Assembly (NCBI GenBank): GCA_016709225.1
Contig: JADJEE010000012.1
Span: 806,001-870,000 of the forward strand
Source of the DNA: Deltaproteobacteria bacterium
GTDB lineage: Bacteria > Myxococcota_A > Polyangia > Nannocystales > Nannocystaceae
DNA: 64,000 bases
Direction of reading: 5' to 3'
In this document: positions 17,657 to 26,579 of the stretch, one piece after another
How positions within the stretch are numbered: position 1 is the stretch's first letter
How the letters are laid out: each line of letters starts with the position of its first letter
The notes under the pieces: generated by a model
Database searches by the model: none
What the model was told of the DNA's origin: nothing
The model's input: the letters and a program-made list of their open reading frames with translations, nothing else
Made by a program: the position numbers and the translations under genes

Positions 17657-18754
17657 TCACTGCGGCAGGCAGTTGGAGGCGTCGAGCTCGTGGTCGATGA
17701 GCATCTCGATCTCCGACTGGTTCTCTTGCGCGTACATGAGCTCGCGGATCTCGTCGTCGTACAACCCGATGTTGTCGTGGAGATCGGCGGCGTCGTGCAA
17801 CAGGAAGTGCAGCCGTAGCCACTGCAGCTTGATCATCTCGTTGTAGTCGGGGTCCGACTTGATGGCCTCGTACACATCGGGATGCTGCGTGCGAGCGCGC
17901 TTGAGGTAGAGCTCGAGGTAATACATGAACGCGACGGCGCCATCGCGACCCGAGACCCCATACGGAATGTACTCGCCGGTCACGCCGATCGCGGCCATGC
18001 CATTGATGTAGCAGTTCATCTCGTCGAGCAGCTCGTAGAACCCATACGTGCCCTGGTCGCCGACGAGGTAGAGGTCTTTGTAGATGTCGGTCGAGCTGCC
18101 CTCGACCATGTCGTAGATCTCGCTGCGATCGAAGCCGTGCAGCTTGGGCGGGAAGAACTGCAGATCGTCGCGCAAGAAGTAGGCGAACTCGTCCACGCTG
18201 GCGTTGCCGTACTCCCACCCATGCGTGCCCTCGTGGGCCTCCGTCATGAGCCCGTCCATCAGCGACGCGAAGCTCGACGGATCGCTGAACGAGCCGAAGT
18301 AGGGGTCGCCGAGCTTGTCGGTCAGCAGGTCGCGTCCCGCGGGCCAGCGTCGACCGAGCACCTCGAGGATGGTGTCGAGGTAGGCCTGCGGGCTGTAGCT
18401 GCCCTCGAGATCCCCGAGATCGGCCGCGGGATCGAGCGGTTCGCAGTAGCAGTTCGCGGGGCAGTCGACCCCACCGGTGCCCGCGTCGCCGCCGTCGTCG
18501 GCGGGGCCGGTGCCGTGCCCCGTGTCGTTGCCCCCACCGCTGGTGGGCGCTTCGCTGGTCCCCTCATCGCCCGCGTCGTCGTCGGCGTTGGTCGCCTGCA
18601 CGGTACCGCCCTCGTCGAGGGACGGCCCGTCGGTGTCGACACCACCGTCGTCGCCGAGCGCCGTCGTCATGCCCGCCCACGGCCCAGCCTCGCGCGCCTG
18701 CCCGCAGCCCGAACCCATCAGCACCCCCACCGCCACGAGCACGCAACACCGCAT
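17657..18754 (-). CDS. Lipoprotein with HEGTH metalloprotease-like motif
   Basis: 365 residues from ATG 18754; lipobox MGSGC (Cys17). Residues about 20-100 form an Asp/Gly/Thr linker, followed by a Cys-rich bridge (CPANCYCEPLD). The folded domain has TEAHEGTHGWEYG (HExxH at 174-178) and downstream helices with conserved-looking acids (YELLDEMNCYINGMAAIG), where Glu could be the third zinc ligand as in gluzincins. The domain is rich in Tyr/Phe/Asp and ends with an acidic helix and CLPQ. I do not recognise a named family. Probably a surface-anchored metallopeptidase or a structural relative; activity is inferred from the motif alone. No Shine-Dalgarno is obvious. Confidence 0.7.
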   Translation of the reverse strand: MRCCVLVAVGVLMGSGCGQAREAGPWAGMTTALGDDGGVDTDGPSLDEGGTVQATNADDDAGDEGTSEAPTSGGGNDTGHGTGPADDGGDAGTGGVDCPANCYCEPLDPAADLGDLEGSYSPQAYLDTILEVLGRRWPAGRDLLTDKLGDPYFGSFSDPSSFASLMDGLMTEAHEGTHGWEYGNASVDEFAYFLRDDLQFFPPKLHGFDRSEIYDMVEGSSTDIYKDLYLVGDQGTYGFYELLDEMNCYINGMAAIGVTGEYIPYGVSGRDGAVAFMYYLELYLKRARTQHPDVYEAIKSDPDYNEMIKLQWLRLHFLLHDAADLHDNIGLYDDEIRELMYAQENQSEIEMLIDHELDASNCLPQ

Positions 18755-18979
18755 GTCGGCCGCGCGAGAGCACGCTCCGTGCCATGCGCGAGTGCGGCAT
18801 GGAACCCCGGGCACATCGGATCGGGGCATTCGTCGGCCCCGGGCGAATCGCGCAACGGCTGGGCGAACTGCTGCACGGCAAGCCCGCGCGCCGTTCCCCC
18901 GGGCGGACGCGCGTCATCGCCCGAACCCGCACGCCGTCGAAAAAGAAACTTCACCCGCAGCCAGGCACGCATGTGTCCC

Positions 18980-18988
18980 GGAGGGGAG
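18980..18988 (+). promoter_or_regulatory. Strong Shine-Dalgarno of the DUF1592 gene
   Basis: GGAGGGGAG directly before ATG 18991 fixes the start. The upstream 18755-18979 holds no gene I can support, only an A-rich patch (GAAAAAGAAACTT near 18939). Confidence 0.7.
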
Positions 18989-18990
18989 CC

Positions 18991-20835
18991 ATGCCGACGA
19001 CCGCGAGAGCCCCCGTCCTTGCCGCGTGCGTGACCTCGATCGCGCTGATTTCAGGGTGCTACGAAGGTCTCCGCGGCGGCGCCGATGGGGACGCCGCCGA
19101 GGCCGGCGGACCGGGGGGCAGCGACGCCGGGGGCAGCGACGACGGGGGTGGGTCGACCGGCGGCGACGAACCGTTCGAGACCACCAAGTTCACCTGCGAT
19201 CCGACGCAGGTGCCGACCGACCTCCCGCTGCGCCGTCTCTCGCGGGTGCAGTACGAGAACGCGGTGCGAGATCTCGTCGCGTCATTGGTCCCGAGCGACG
19301 CCGACGCGGTGCTCGAGGTGGCGCGCCAACGCATGGGGCTCATCCCCGTCGACGCGCGCTCCGGCCCTGATCCGCTCTACGGCGGCTTCTCGCGGCTCGA
19401 TCAGTCCATCTTCCAGGAGACCGTCGAGGGCTCCTACCACGTCGGCGCCACCATCGGCACCGCGATCGTCGGCGACGATGCTCGCCTGACCGCCGCCGCC
19501 GGCACCTGCGCGACCGATGCGGACACCACCAACGACGCCGCGTGCGTCGAAGACTTCGTGCGTCGCTTCGCACCGCGGGCGCTGCGTCGACCGCTGACCG
19601 ACGAGGACGTCGCGTTCTACGTCGACGTCGCCGGCGACACCCTCGAGCGCGAGGACTACGGCGACATCGTGGCCGTGCTGCTCGCGGCGCCGGGCTTCCT
19701 CTACTTCATCGAGACCGGCGGCGAGGGCGAGCCCGGCACCCGCGCGCAGCTGACTGCGTACGAGATCGCCGCGCGGCTGTCGTTCCACTTCTGGCAGACC
19801 ATCCCGGACGACGAGCTGGTCGCGGCGGCCGAGGCCGGCGATCTGCTCGACGAGGACGGCTATGCCGCGCAGGTCGAGCGCATGTTCCTCGACCCGCGCT
19901 CGGCCACCGCGATCGCAGAGTTCTACGGCGAGTGGCTCGACCCGCCCCACGCCGAGGAGCTCGACGCCAGCGTGGGGATGGCCGACTACGACGCCTTCCT
20001 CGACGGCTTCGTGCCCACGCCCGACACCCGCAGCAACATGGCCGCCGAGGTGCAGCAGATGGGCATCCACCACACGCGCGACACCGCGGCGTCGTTCGAG
20101 GAGTGGTTCCGCTCGGATCGCTCGTTCGCGCAGACCGAGGACGTCGCCGCGATCTACGGCGTGCCGGTGTGGAGCGGCGGCGAGCCGCCGCTGCTGGGCG
20201 ACGGGCGCGAGGGCCTCATCACCCGCGCGCTGATGCTCGCGAGCGGCAGCGCGATGACCCACCCGGTGCTGAAGGGCGTGTACGCGCGCAAGACCCTGCT
20301 GTGCGACGCGGTGCCGCCTCCGCCACCCGATGCGAACGCGGTCGCGATGGGCATCGACGACACCGCCTTGGGTGCGCGTGCCCGCGCGGTCGCCATCAGC
20401 GAGGCGCGGGGCGACTGCGCCGGCTGCCACAAGAACGTCGTGAATCCGATGGGCTTCGTCACCGAGGACTTCGACGGGCTCGGCCGCCACCGCAGCTCCG
20501 AGCGGGTGTTCGACAAGCAGACCGGCGCCGTGGTGGCGGAGGTCCCGGTCGACACCACCGCGGTGCCGCGAGTGGCAGACACCAGCGACGAGCGCGAGGT
20601 CTCCAGCGCGGCCGAGCTGAACGCGATCATGCTCGAGAGCGAGAAGCCGCAGGCCTGCTTCGCGCGCCGCTACTTCCGTTTCACGTTCGGACGCGCGGAG
20701 GACGACGTCGCCGACGGCTGTACGCTGGCGACGCTCCACAAGGCATTGCTCGACGGCGAGGACCTCGGCGTGGTCGTACGCGAGATCGCGCTGCGACCGG
20801 AGTTCCGCACCAAGCTCATCGAAGGGGGCGAGTGA
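18991..20835 (+). CDS. DUF1587/1595/1592/1588/1585 lipoprotein
   Basis: 614 residues. Lipobox ISGC (Cys23), Gly/Asp-rich linker, then the domain string known from planctomycete and myxobacterial secreted proteins: DUF1587 (PLRRLSRVQYENAVRDLV), DUF1595 (FAPRALRRPLTDEDVAFYVD), DUF1592 (AYEIAARLSFHFWQTIPDDE), DUF1588 (THPVLKGVYARKTLLCDAV, then CAGCHKNVVNPMGF) and DUF1585 (CFARRYFRFTFGRAEDDV). CAGCH is a c-type haem binding motif, though it may bind metal otherwise. Such proteins occur with DUF1552 partners, as here (2 bp apart). Biochemical role is not established; polymer breakdown at the cell surface has been suggested for the group. Confidence 0.88.
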   Translation: MPTTARAPVLAACVTSIALISGCYEGLRGGADGDAAEAGGPGGSDAGGSDDGGGSTGGDEPFETTKFTCDPTQVPTDLPLRRLSRVQYENAVRDLVASLVPSDADAVLEVARQRMGLIPVDARSGPDPLYGGFSRLDQSIFQETVEGSYHVGATIGTAIVGDDARLTAAAGTCATDADTTNDAACVEDFVRRFAPRALRRPLTDEDVAFYVDVAGDTLEREDYGDIVAVLLAAPGFLYFIETGGEGEPGTRAQLTAYEIAARLSFHFWQTIPDDELVAAAEAGDLLDEDGYAAQVERMFLDPRSATAIAEFYGEWLDPPHAEELDASVGMADYDAFLDGFVPTPDTRSNMAAEVQQMGIHHTRDTAASFEEWFRSDRSFAQTEDVAAIYGVPVWSGGEPPLLGDGREGLITRALMLASGSAMTHPVLKGVYARKTLLCDAVPPPPPDANAVAMGIDDTALGARARAVAISEARGDCAGCHKNVVNPMGFVTEDFDGLGRHRSSERVFDKQTGAVVAEVPVDTTAVPRVADTSDEREVSSAAELNAIMLESEKPQACFARRYFRFTFGRAEDDVADGCTLATLHKALLDGEDLGVVVREIALRPEFRTKLIEGGE

Positions 20836-20837
20836 AC

Positions 20838-22424
20838 ATGTCCACGCGAATCCAACCCGGCAGCACGCGCCGCATGTTCCTGCGAGGCACCGGCGGGGCC
20901 CTGCTCGCAATCCCGCTGCTCGAGTCGCTGCTCCCCCGGGGTGCGCGGGCCGGCACCGCCGGGGTGCCGCGTCGCTTCGCGGCATTCTCGACCGGCCACG
21001 GCGGCATCCGGGGTGCCAACATGTTCCCCGACGGCGCGACGCTGACGAGTTCGCAGCAGTATGCCGGTCACACCATTCGTCGCGGCGCGCTGACGCTATC
21101 GGTGGACGGCGGCGTCGCGAGGCTGTCGCCAGTGCTCAGCGCGAGTTCGTCGGTGTTGACGGCCGCGCTCGCGGGCAAGCTCAATGTGCTGCGTGGCCTC
21201 GACGCCGGGTTCTACGTCGCGCACACCCGCGGCATCCACCTGGGCAACCTGGCCGGTCACGACGAATCACTCGCGCCCGTGAGCGAGCGCCGCCCGACCA
21301 TCGACCAGGTGCTGGCCTACTCCGACAAGTTCTATCCGCAGGTGCCGGCCGTGCGGTCGATCAACCTCGGGCCCGAGTACTCGATCTCGGTCGGGCGCGA
21401 GAACCCCTTCGATCCGGCAAGCCCGCTGCAGGACATCCCAACCATGCGGCGCTCGCTCGACCTGTTCGGACAGATCTACATGGCGCCGGATCCGGACCAC
21501 GTGCAGCGCCCCCCGGTGGTCGATCGCGTCCTCGCCGACTACAAGCGCGTCCGCGACGGCGCCCGCATCTCGGCGCAGGACCGCACCCGCCTCGACGCCC
21601 ACATCGCGCGACTCGACGACTTCCAGGCCAAGCTCGCCGCAGTGCAGAGCTGCGAGGATGTGCAGCCGCCGACGCAGGAGGCGGAGGGCGTCATCAACGG
21701 CGCGCCGAACTGGGGCACCGACCCGTCCGCGCAAGCGCTCTACTGGCAGCTCTTCAACGAGGTGGTGGCGATCGCATTCAGCTGCGACACCTGCCGCATC
21801 GCAACCTTCGCCGCCGATGCGCTGCGCGACTACTCCGGCCCGGACTACCACCAGGACGTCGCCCATCGAGCCGATCGCGACGCGCCCACCGAGCCACCCG
21901 AGGATCCGCTCTCGCAGGTGTGGGCGCAGGATCTCGTGCGCGATGGCCACCAGCGCTTCTTCGAGCAGGTCTACCTCGACTTCGTGGCCAAGCTCGACGC
22001 CATCGACGATGGCACCGGCGGCACGCTGCTCGACTCGTCGCTGGTGGCGTGGACGCAGGAGTCGGGCATCTACACCCACGACGCGATCGACTGGGGCGTG
22101 GTGTTGGCCGGTGGCGCCGCTGGCAACATCGCAACCGGCAGCTTCTGCGACTATCGCAACACCGCGGTGTCCGGCAACCAGTATGGCCAAGCGTACCCAG
22201 GCCCCTACCCGATGTACCCCAACGACACCACGCCCGAGTACAGCTGGTTCGGCCTGATGCTGCCGCAATACTACGGGACCCTGCTGCAGGCGATGGGCCT
22301 CTCGCCCGAGGACTACGAAGAGACGTCGTACGGTGGTTACGGGCCGATGCACGTCGACCCCGACTACGCGCAGCACTCCGCGGGCGTGCTCGCTGCGGCA
22401 CACGAGATGCTGCCGTTCCTCTGA
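20838..22424 (+). CDS. DUF1552 protein with Tat signal
   Basis: 528 residues. The N-terminus is a twin-arginine signal: TRRMFLRGTGGALLAIPLLE, so the protein is exported folded, usually with a cofactor. The rest is DUF1552 (RRFAAFSTGHGG, NVLRGLDAGFYVAHTRGIHL, SINLGPEYSISVGR, then a late VAWTQESGIYTHDAIDWGVV). The fold is related to alkaline-phosphatase/sulfatase-like DUF1501 proteins, but I see no phosphatase metal motif. Start: ATG 20838 with GAAGGGGG upstream; an in-frame GTG at 20832 overlapping the preceding stop is an alternative. It is coupled with the DUF1592 gene as the family usually is. A palindromic hairpin follows at 22429. Confidence 0.88.
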   Translation: MSTRIQPGSTRRMFLRGTGGALLAIPLLESLLPRGARAGTAGVPRRFAAFSTGHGGIRGANMFPDGATLTSSQQYAGHTIRRGALTLSVDGGVARLSPVLSASSSVLTAALAGKLNVLRGLDAGFYVAHTRGIHLGNLAGHDESLAPVSERRPTIDQVLAYSDKFYPQVPAVRSINLGPEYSISVGRENPFDPASPLQDIPTMRRSLDLFGQIYMAPDPDHVQRPPVVDRVLADYKRVRDGARISAQDRTRLDAHIARLDDFQAKLAAVQSCEDVQPPTQEAEGVINGAPNWGTDPSAQALYWQLFNEVVAIAFSCDTCRIATFAADALRDYSGPDYHQDVAHRADRDAPTEPPEDPLSQVWAQDLVRDGHQRFFEQVYLDFVAKLDAIDDGTGGTLLDSSLVAWTQESGIYTHDAIDWGVVLAGGAAGNIATGSFCDYRNTAVSGNQYGQAYPGPYPMYPNDTTPEYSWFGLMLPQYYGTLLQAMGLSPEDYEETSYGGYGPMHVDPDYAQHSAGVLAAAHEMLPFL

Positions 22425-22428
22425 ACTG

Positions 22429-22454
22429 GGGATGAGAACGCGAAGCGTTCATCC
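22429..22454. terminator. Hairpin of the GGGGATG...CATCC family, copy 1
   Basis: GGGATG, then AACGC-GAA-GCGTT, then CATCC, forming a stem with a 2-nt bulge just after the DUF1552 stop. It resembles the palindrome at 62375-62407. No T-run. Probably transcript-end or mRNA-stabilising structure. Confidence 0.5.
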
Positions 22455-22540
22455 GCGACCAAGGCAAGCAGCAGGAGCGGTCCCGCGAGGGGGAGGCTCC
22501 GGCGTCGTCGACCCATCTATCGGCCGACGCAGGGCTCCGG

Positions 22541-22546
22541 TAGCCT
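22541..22546 (+). promoter_or_regulatory. -10-like hexamer, leaderless start
   Basis: TAGCCT ends 6 nt before ATG 22553, the same spacing as at 888-893. No Shine-Dalgarno is present. Confidence 0.45.
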
Positions 22547-22552
22547 GTTGTC

Positions 22553-24547
22553 ATGGACGAGCGCTGCTCTGACCGGTCGAGGAATGTCCTGCGTGCGGCC
22601 GCGGGCGGCGTGGTCGTGGGCGTCGCGCTCGCCGGCATGGGGTGCGGCGGCGAAGACGGCCCTCGGCTCACCGGCACGTTCGGCAGCTCGACGCTGAGCT
22701 CCGCCACCTCCGCGGCAGACTCGGGCGACGACGACACCACCAACGGCGACACCTCGACGACCGAGCCGGGCACGACGACCGAGGTCGGCACGACCACCGA
22801 CGTCGGCACCTCCACCACCGACGTCGGTACCTCGACGCTCACGGGCGCAGGCGACAGCTCGTCGGGCAGCGACGGCGGCCCCGTGTGCGGCGACGGCATC
22901 CTCGACGCCGGCGAAGCCTGCGACGGCGACGATGTGGCGGGGGCGGACTGCACCGATCATGGCTTCCCCGGCGGCACGCTGATGTGCGCCAAGGACTGCA
23001 GCATCGACACCACCGCGTGCGTCTCGATGCTCTGCGGCAACGGCATCCTCGAAGGCGCCGAGGACTGCGACGGCAGCACCCTCGGTGGTGCCACCTGCGC
23101 GACCCAGGGCTTCTCGATGGGAACCCTGGCGTGCAGCCCGACTTGCACCTTCGACACCGACGCCTGCAGCAACCCCGAGTGCGGCAACGGGATCACCGAG
23201 ATGGGTGAAGTCTGCGATGGCGCCGACCTCGACGGCGAGACCTGCGTCGGCCAGGGCTTCGCCGGCGGCACGCTGGCGTGCCTGGGCAACTGTGCCGGCT
23301 ACGACACCGACGGCTGCGACTGCGCCGAGGAGGACATCGGCGGCAGCATGGGCAGCGCCGTGACCACCGGCAACACCACCTTCGACGACGACGGCCTCGC
23401 GCCGTCGTGCGGTGGTGCCAGCGGCAACGACCACGTGGTGCGCTTCACCGCCCCGTTCGCGGGTCAGTTCGCATTCGACACCTCGGGCTCGGCGTTCGAC
23501 ACCAAGCTCGCGGTCTACGGTGACTGCGCCACCGAGTTGTCATGCAGCGACGACGCCGGCGGCGAGCTTCAGTCGCTGGTCACCGTCGATCTGCTGGCTG
23601 GGCAATCCGTGCTGGTCGTGATCGACGGCTTCAACGGTGCCGCCGGCAACTGGGTGCTCAACGTGTTCCAACCGGCGGTCTGTGGCGATGGCTTCGTGCA
23701 GTTCCCCGAGCCGTGCGACGGCACCGACGTGGGCACCGGCACCTGCGCGGACCTCGGATTCTCCGCCGGGACGCTGCTGTGCGACGATCTGTGCGTGTCG
23801 TTCGACGGCGGCGGCTGCTTCAACGGCCCCGCGTGCGCCGAGCAAGACCTCGGCGCGGCCACCGGGGTGGCGGTCGCCACCGGCGACACGACCACCGACG
23901 ACGACGGCATCGCGCCGTCGTGCGGCGGTGCCAATGGCAACGACCACGTGATGCTGTTCACCGCCGGGGTGGCTGGCACCTACTCGTTCAACACCTTCGG
24001 ATCCGGCTACGACACCAAGCTGGCGTTGTCATCGGACTGCGCCACCGAGCTGGCGTGCAACGACGACGCCGGCACGGTGTTCCAGTCGCGGCTCTCGCTC
24101 GCGATGGCGGGCGGCCAACAGGTGCTGATCACGGTCGATGGGTTCAACGCCAACGCGGGCAGCTGGGTGCTCAACGTGACCCCCCCGTTTGCGTGCGAGG
24201 ACCAGGATGGCGGCAGCGCGCTCGGCAGCCCGGCGCTCACCGGCAACACCACGGCCGCAGACAACGACCTCGATCCGAGCTGCGGGTTGGGCAACGCCAA
24301 CGATCAGGTGGTTCGTTTCACCGCCACGGCGACCGCGTCGTACACCTTCACGACCGTCGGCTCGGCCTACGATACGGTGCTGTCGCTGTGGTCGGACTGC
24401 GCCACGCAGCTGGTGTGCAACGACGACACCAACGGCCTGCAGTCGCAGGTGCAGCGCAACATGGTCGCAGGCGAGACGGTGCTCGTGCTCGTCGACGGCT
24501 ACAACGGCGCGACCGGAAACTGGAACCTGAACGTCACGAGCCCGTAG
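22553..24547 (+). CDS. Cys-rich repeat / PPC-domain lipoprotein
   Basis: 664 residues. Lipobox LAGMGC (Cys30) and a Thr/Ser/Asp linker with 'TTTEVGTTTDVGTSTTDVGT' repeats. Residues about 105-245 hold three Cys-rich repeats of about 45 residues (VCGDGILDAGEACDGDD, LCGNGILEGAEDCDG, ECGNGITEMGEVCDGAD), related to the DUF4215/myxococcus Cys-rich repeat; a fourth (VCGDGFVQFPEPCDG) comes later. Three PPC-like beta domains follow (IPSCGGASGNDHVVRFTAP-type, GSAFDTKLAVYGDCATELSC). PPC domains help secreted proteins bind or localise. No catalytic domain. Probably a cell-surface adhesin or scaffold. Its 3' end overlaps the convergent TfoX-like gene by 14 bp. Confidence 0.8.
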   Translation: MDERCSDRSRNVLRAAAGGVVVGVALAGMGCGGEDGPRLTGTFGSSTLSSATSAADSGDDDTTNGDTSTTEPGTTTEVGTTTDVGTSTTDVGTSTLTGAGDSSSGSDGGPVCGDGILDAGEACDGDDVAGADCTDHGFPGGTLMCAKDCSIDTTACVSMLCGNGILEGAEDCDGSTLGGATCATQGFSMGTLACSPTCTFDTDACSNPECGNGITEMGEVCDGADLDGETCVGQGFAGGTLACLGNCAGYDTDGCDCAEEDIGGSMGSAVTTGNTTFDDDGLAPSCGGASGNDHVVRFTAPFAGQFAFDTSGSAFDTKLAVYGDCATELSCSDDAGGELQSLVTVDLLAGQSVLVVIDGFNGAAGNWVLNVFQPAVCGDGFVQFPEPCDGTDVGTGTCADLGFSAGTLLCDDLCVSFDGGGCFNGPACAEQDLGAATGVAVATGDTTTDDDGIAPSCGGANGNDHVMLFTAGVAGTYSFNTFGSGYDTKLALSSDCATELACNDDAGTVFQSRLSLAMAGGQQVLITVDGFNANAGSWVLNVTPPFACEDQDGGSALGSPALTGNTTAADNDLDPSCGLGNANDQVVRFTATATASYTFTTVGSAYDTVLSLWSDCATQLVCNDDTNGLQSQVQRNMVAGETVLVLVDGYNGATGNWNLNVTSP

Positions 24548-25094
24548 CGGCCGGGCCGCGGCGCGATCGCTTCGCGGCCGGCTTCTTCGCGGCCGGCTTC
24601 TTCGCGGCCGGCTTCTTCGCGGCCGGCTTCTTCGCGGCCGGCTTCTTCGCGGCCGGTTTCTTCGCGACCGGCTTCTTCGCGGCCGGCTTCTTCGCGGTCG
24701 CCGGCTTCTTCGCTGCCCCGGCCCGCTTCGGGGTGCGCGACGCGAGCTGGGTCGGCACGCGAGCCGGCAGCGTCGCCACGTAGTCGAGCCCGATCGAGAT
24801 CCACTCCCGCAGCGCCGCCGGCGAGCGCACGCCGCCGGGCCCGACGTAGAGCATCCCCGCGGAGGGGCGCCCGGTGAAGTCCATCGGCCGCGCATGCGGG
24901 CGCCGCAGAGCCGCAGGCGCGACCTCCGGGCCGGCGCGCAGCATCAAGTCGTCCCCCACGATCCCGCACGTCATGTGTCCGCGGACCATGAACGCGATGC
25001 CGCCGAACATGCGGCGCTCGAAGATCTCGGTCGCGTCGACCAGCTGCGCCAGCGCGGCGCGGATGCGATCGGCAAGCATCGGGTCGTACGTCAT
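24534..25094 (-). CDS. TfoX N-terminal domain protein with KPAAKK tail
   Basis: 186 residues from ATG 25094. Residues about 1-110 match the TfoX N-terminal domain (RRMFGGIAFMVRGHMTCGIV, then DFTGRPSAGMLYVGPGGVRS). The last 70 residues are a Lys/Pro/Ala tail of the form KKPAAKKPAAKK, as in histone H1-like and AlgP proteins, encoded by a 15-bp tandem repeat. The tail suggests nucleic-acid binding; TfoX-N proteins are otherwise poorly understood outside competence. The tail is probably hypervariable in length. It overlaps the end of the opposing lipoprotein gene. AGGCGAAG precedes the start. Confidence 0.8.
   Translation of the reverse strand: MTYDPMLADRIRAALAQLVDATEIFERRMFGGIAFMVRGHMTCGIVGDDLMLRAGPEVAPAALRRPHARPMDFTGRPSAGMLYVGPGGVRSPAALREWISIGLDYVATLPARVPTQLASRTPKRAGAAKKPATAKKPAAKKPVAKKPAAKKPAAKKPAAKKPAAKKPAAKKPAAKRSRRGPAATGS
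24571..24710. repeat. 15-bp tandem repeat coding for KKPAA
   Basis: Eight consecutive 15-bp units of TTCGCGGCCGGCTTC (a few single-base variants) from 24571 to 24690, then a longer variant unit to about 24710. In frame on the minus strand. Likely to change copy number between strains. Confidence 0.9.
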
Positions 25095-25246
25095 GTCTTC
25101 GCCTCGTTGCCCGAGGATAGGCGATCCTCGCGACGGCCTCGACAGTCGTCCATGGTGCCGAGGCCAGGGCGCGCGGTGGTGCCATCGCGCTGCGCCGCTC
25201 GACGCTTCGACAGGCGGCTGGCGAGGCAGTTGCACCGTCGACGCCC

Positions 25247-26572
25247 GTGCGCGTTCTGTCCCCTTCGCCGCGCGGCCTGGCCGCAGTCCTCCACGACCCC
25301 ACGGTGTTCGCCCTCGTCCTGGCGGGAGTGCTCGCTTGCGGATCGGAGCCGGGCCAGATCGCCGCCGGCAGCAGCGGGAGCAGCAGCGCCACCGATTCGT
25401 CGACCTCGGCGGGCACGCCGGCCACCTCCGTCGACACGCTGACGTCCACGACCGACGGTGCGAGCACCGGACACGTCGACGGCACCAGCGGCGACGCCAC
25501 GGCCACCGCCGGTGACGACGGCTCGAGCGGCGACGGCACCACCGGGGACGACGCGCCGATGTGCGGACCGGATCCACTACCGATGCCGTGCGACGACGCG
25601 GCCGCGCTCGGCCCCGACGACGGCTACGGCAACGAGGTCGAGATCGCGATCGATGTCCAGGCCATCGACAACCCCCACCCGACCGCGCCGGGCCCGATCC
25701 GCATCTATCGCCCGACGGGCGTCGACGACCCCCCGGTGCTGTTCTTCTCGCATGCGTTCGGAGCCACCACCCCCGTCCCGTACTACGACGAGACGCTGCG
25801 CCACCTCGCCGGGCGCGGCCTCGCTGTGGTGTACGTGCCGTATCCGCTGGTGCCCGACGTCGACGACGACAATCTCGATCGCTACGAGTGCCTGTGGACC
25901 GGCTTCGCGACCGCCGCGACCGCATTCGCCGACAGCCTCGATCTCACGCGTGTCGGCTTCGTGGGCCACTCGTTCGGTGGCGGCGCGACGCCCGAGATGG
26001 CCCGGCGTGCGTTCGTCGAGCAGGGCTGGGGTGCGCAGGGGCGCTTCATGTTCATCATGGCGCCCTGGTACTCGTGGGGCGAAGATTACGACACGCTGCC
26101 CGACGACGTGCGCACCGTCGTCCAGGTCTACGCGGACGACGAGGCCAACGATCACCAGATCGCAGTCGACGACATCTGGAACCGGTTGCCGGCCGGCATG
26201 GAGAAGGCGTGGCTGATGGTGCGAACCGACGTCTGCGATGGCTGCGGTCTGTCGGCGCCGCACGGCGTGCCGATGACCGGCACGGGCCCGGCGATGAACG
26301 ACCAGGCGGTGTTGAATGCGGTCGATCGTTGGGCGGTGTGGCGCCGCATCGATGCGCTCGCAACCTATGCCTTCGAGGGCGATCCGAGCGCGCGCGCGAT
26401 CGCGTACGGCGAGGACGACGAGATGGGCCACTGGGTCGGCTGTGGCGGTCGCGCGGTGCGGGCGCTCGAGCACAGCACCGACACCCCGATCCTCGCCAGC
26501 TGCGTCGCGCCGCTGTTCACCGCCGCGGCGCGCTGCGAGAACGCAGACCCCAGCTACCCGGGTTGCCCGTAG
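25247..26572 (+). CDS. Secreted alpha/beta-hydrolase lipoprotein
   Basis: 441 residues from GTG 25247. Signal with LAGVLAC (Cys31), then a Ser/Thr/Gly/Asp linker to about residue 105. The catalytic domain is like dienelactone-hydrolase/cutinase-like enzymes: VLFFSHAFGATTPVPYYDE (oxyanion), nucleophile GFVGHSFGGGATPEM, acidic residues YADDEANDHQ, and a late GEDDEMGHWVGCGG containing the likely His. Several Cys in the domain suggest disulfides. Substrate unknown; a polyester or ester is possible. It is divergent from the TfoX-like gene; no clear promoter or Shine-Dalgarno is seen. The GTG start is a guess, since the frame is open upstream only a little further. Confidence 0.75.
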   Translation: MRVLSPSPRGLAAVLHDPTVFALVLAGVLACGSEPGQIAAGSSGSSSATDSSTSAGTPATSVDTLTSTTDGASTGHVDGTSGDATATAGDDGSSGDGTTGDDAPMCGPDPLPMPCDDAAALGPDDGYGNEVEIAIDVQAIDNPHPTAPGPIRIYRPTGVDDPPVLFFSHAFGATTPVPYYDETLRHLAGRGLAVVYVPYPLVPDVDDDNLDRYECLWTGFATAATAFADSLDLTRVGFVGHSFGGGATPEMARRAFVEQGWGAQGRFMFIMAPWYSWGEDYDTLPDDVRTVVQVYADDEANDHQIAVDDIWNRLPAGMEKAWLMVRTDVCDGCGLSAPHGVPMTGTGPAMNDQAVLNAVDRWAVWRRIDALATYAFEGDPSARAIAYGEDDEMGHWVGCGGRAVRALEHSTDTPILASCVAPLFTAAARCENADPSYPGCP

Positions 26573-26579
26573 CAGCCCG

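Noticed and set aside
24571..24710. Possible CRISPR-like array
   Set aside because: Units are 15 bp, directly adjacent, with no spacers, and code for KKPAA in frame; a coding tandem repeat.
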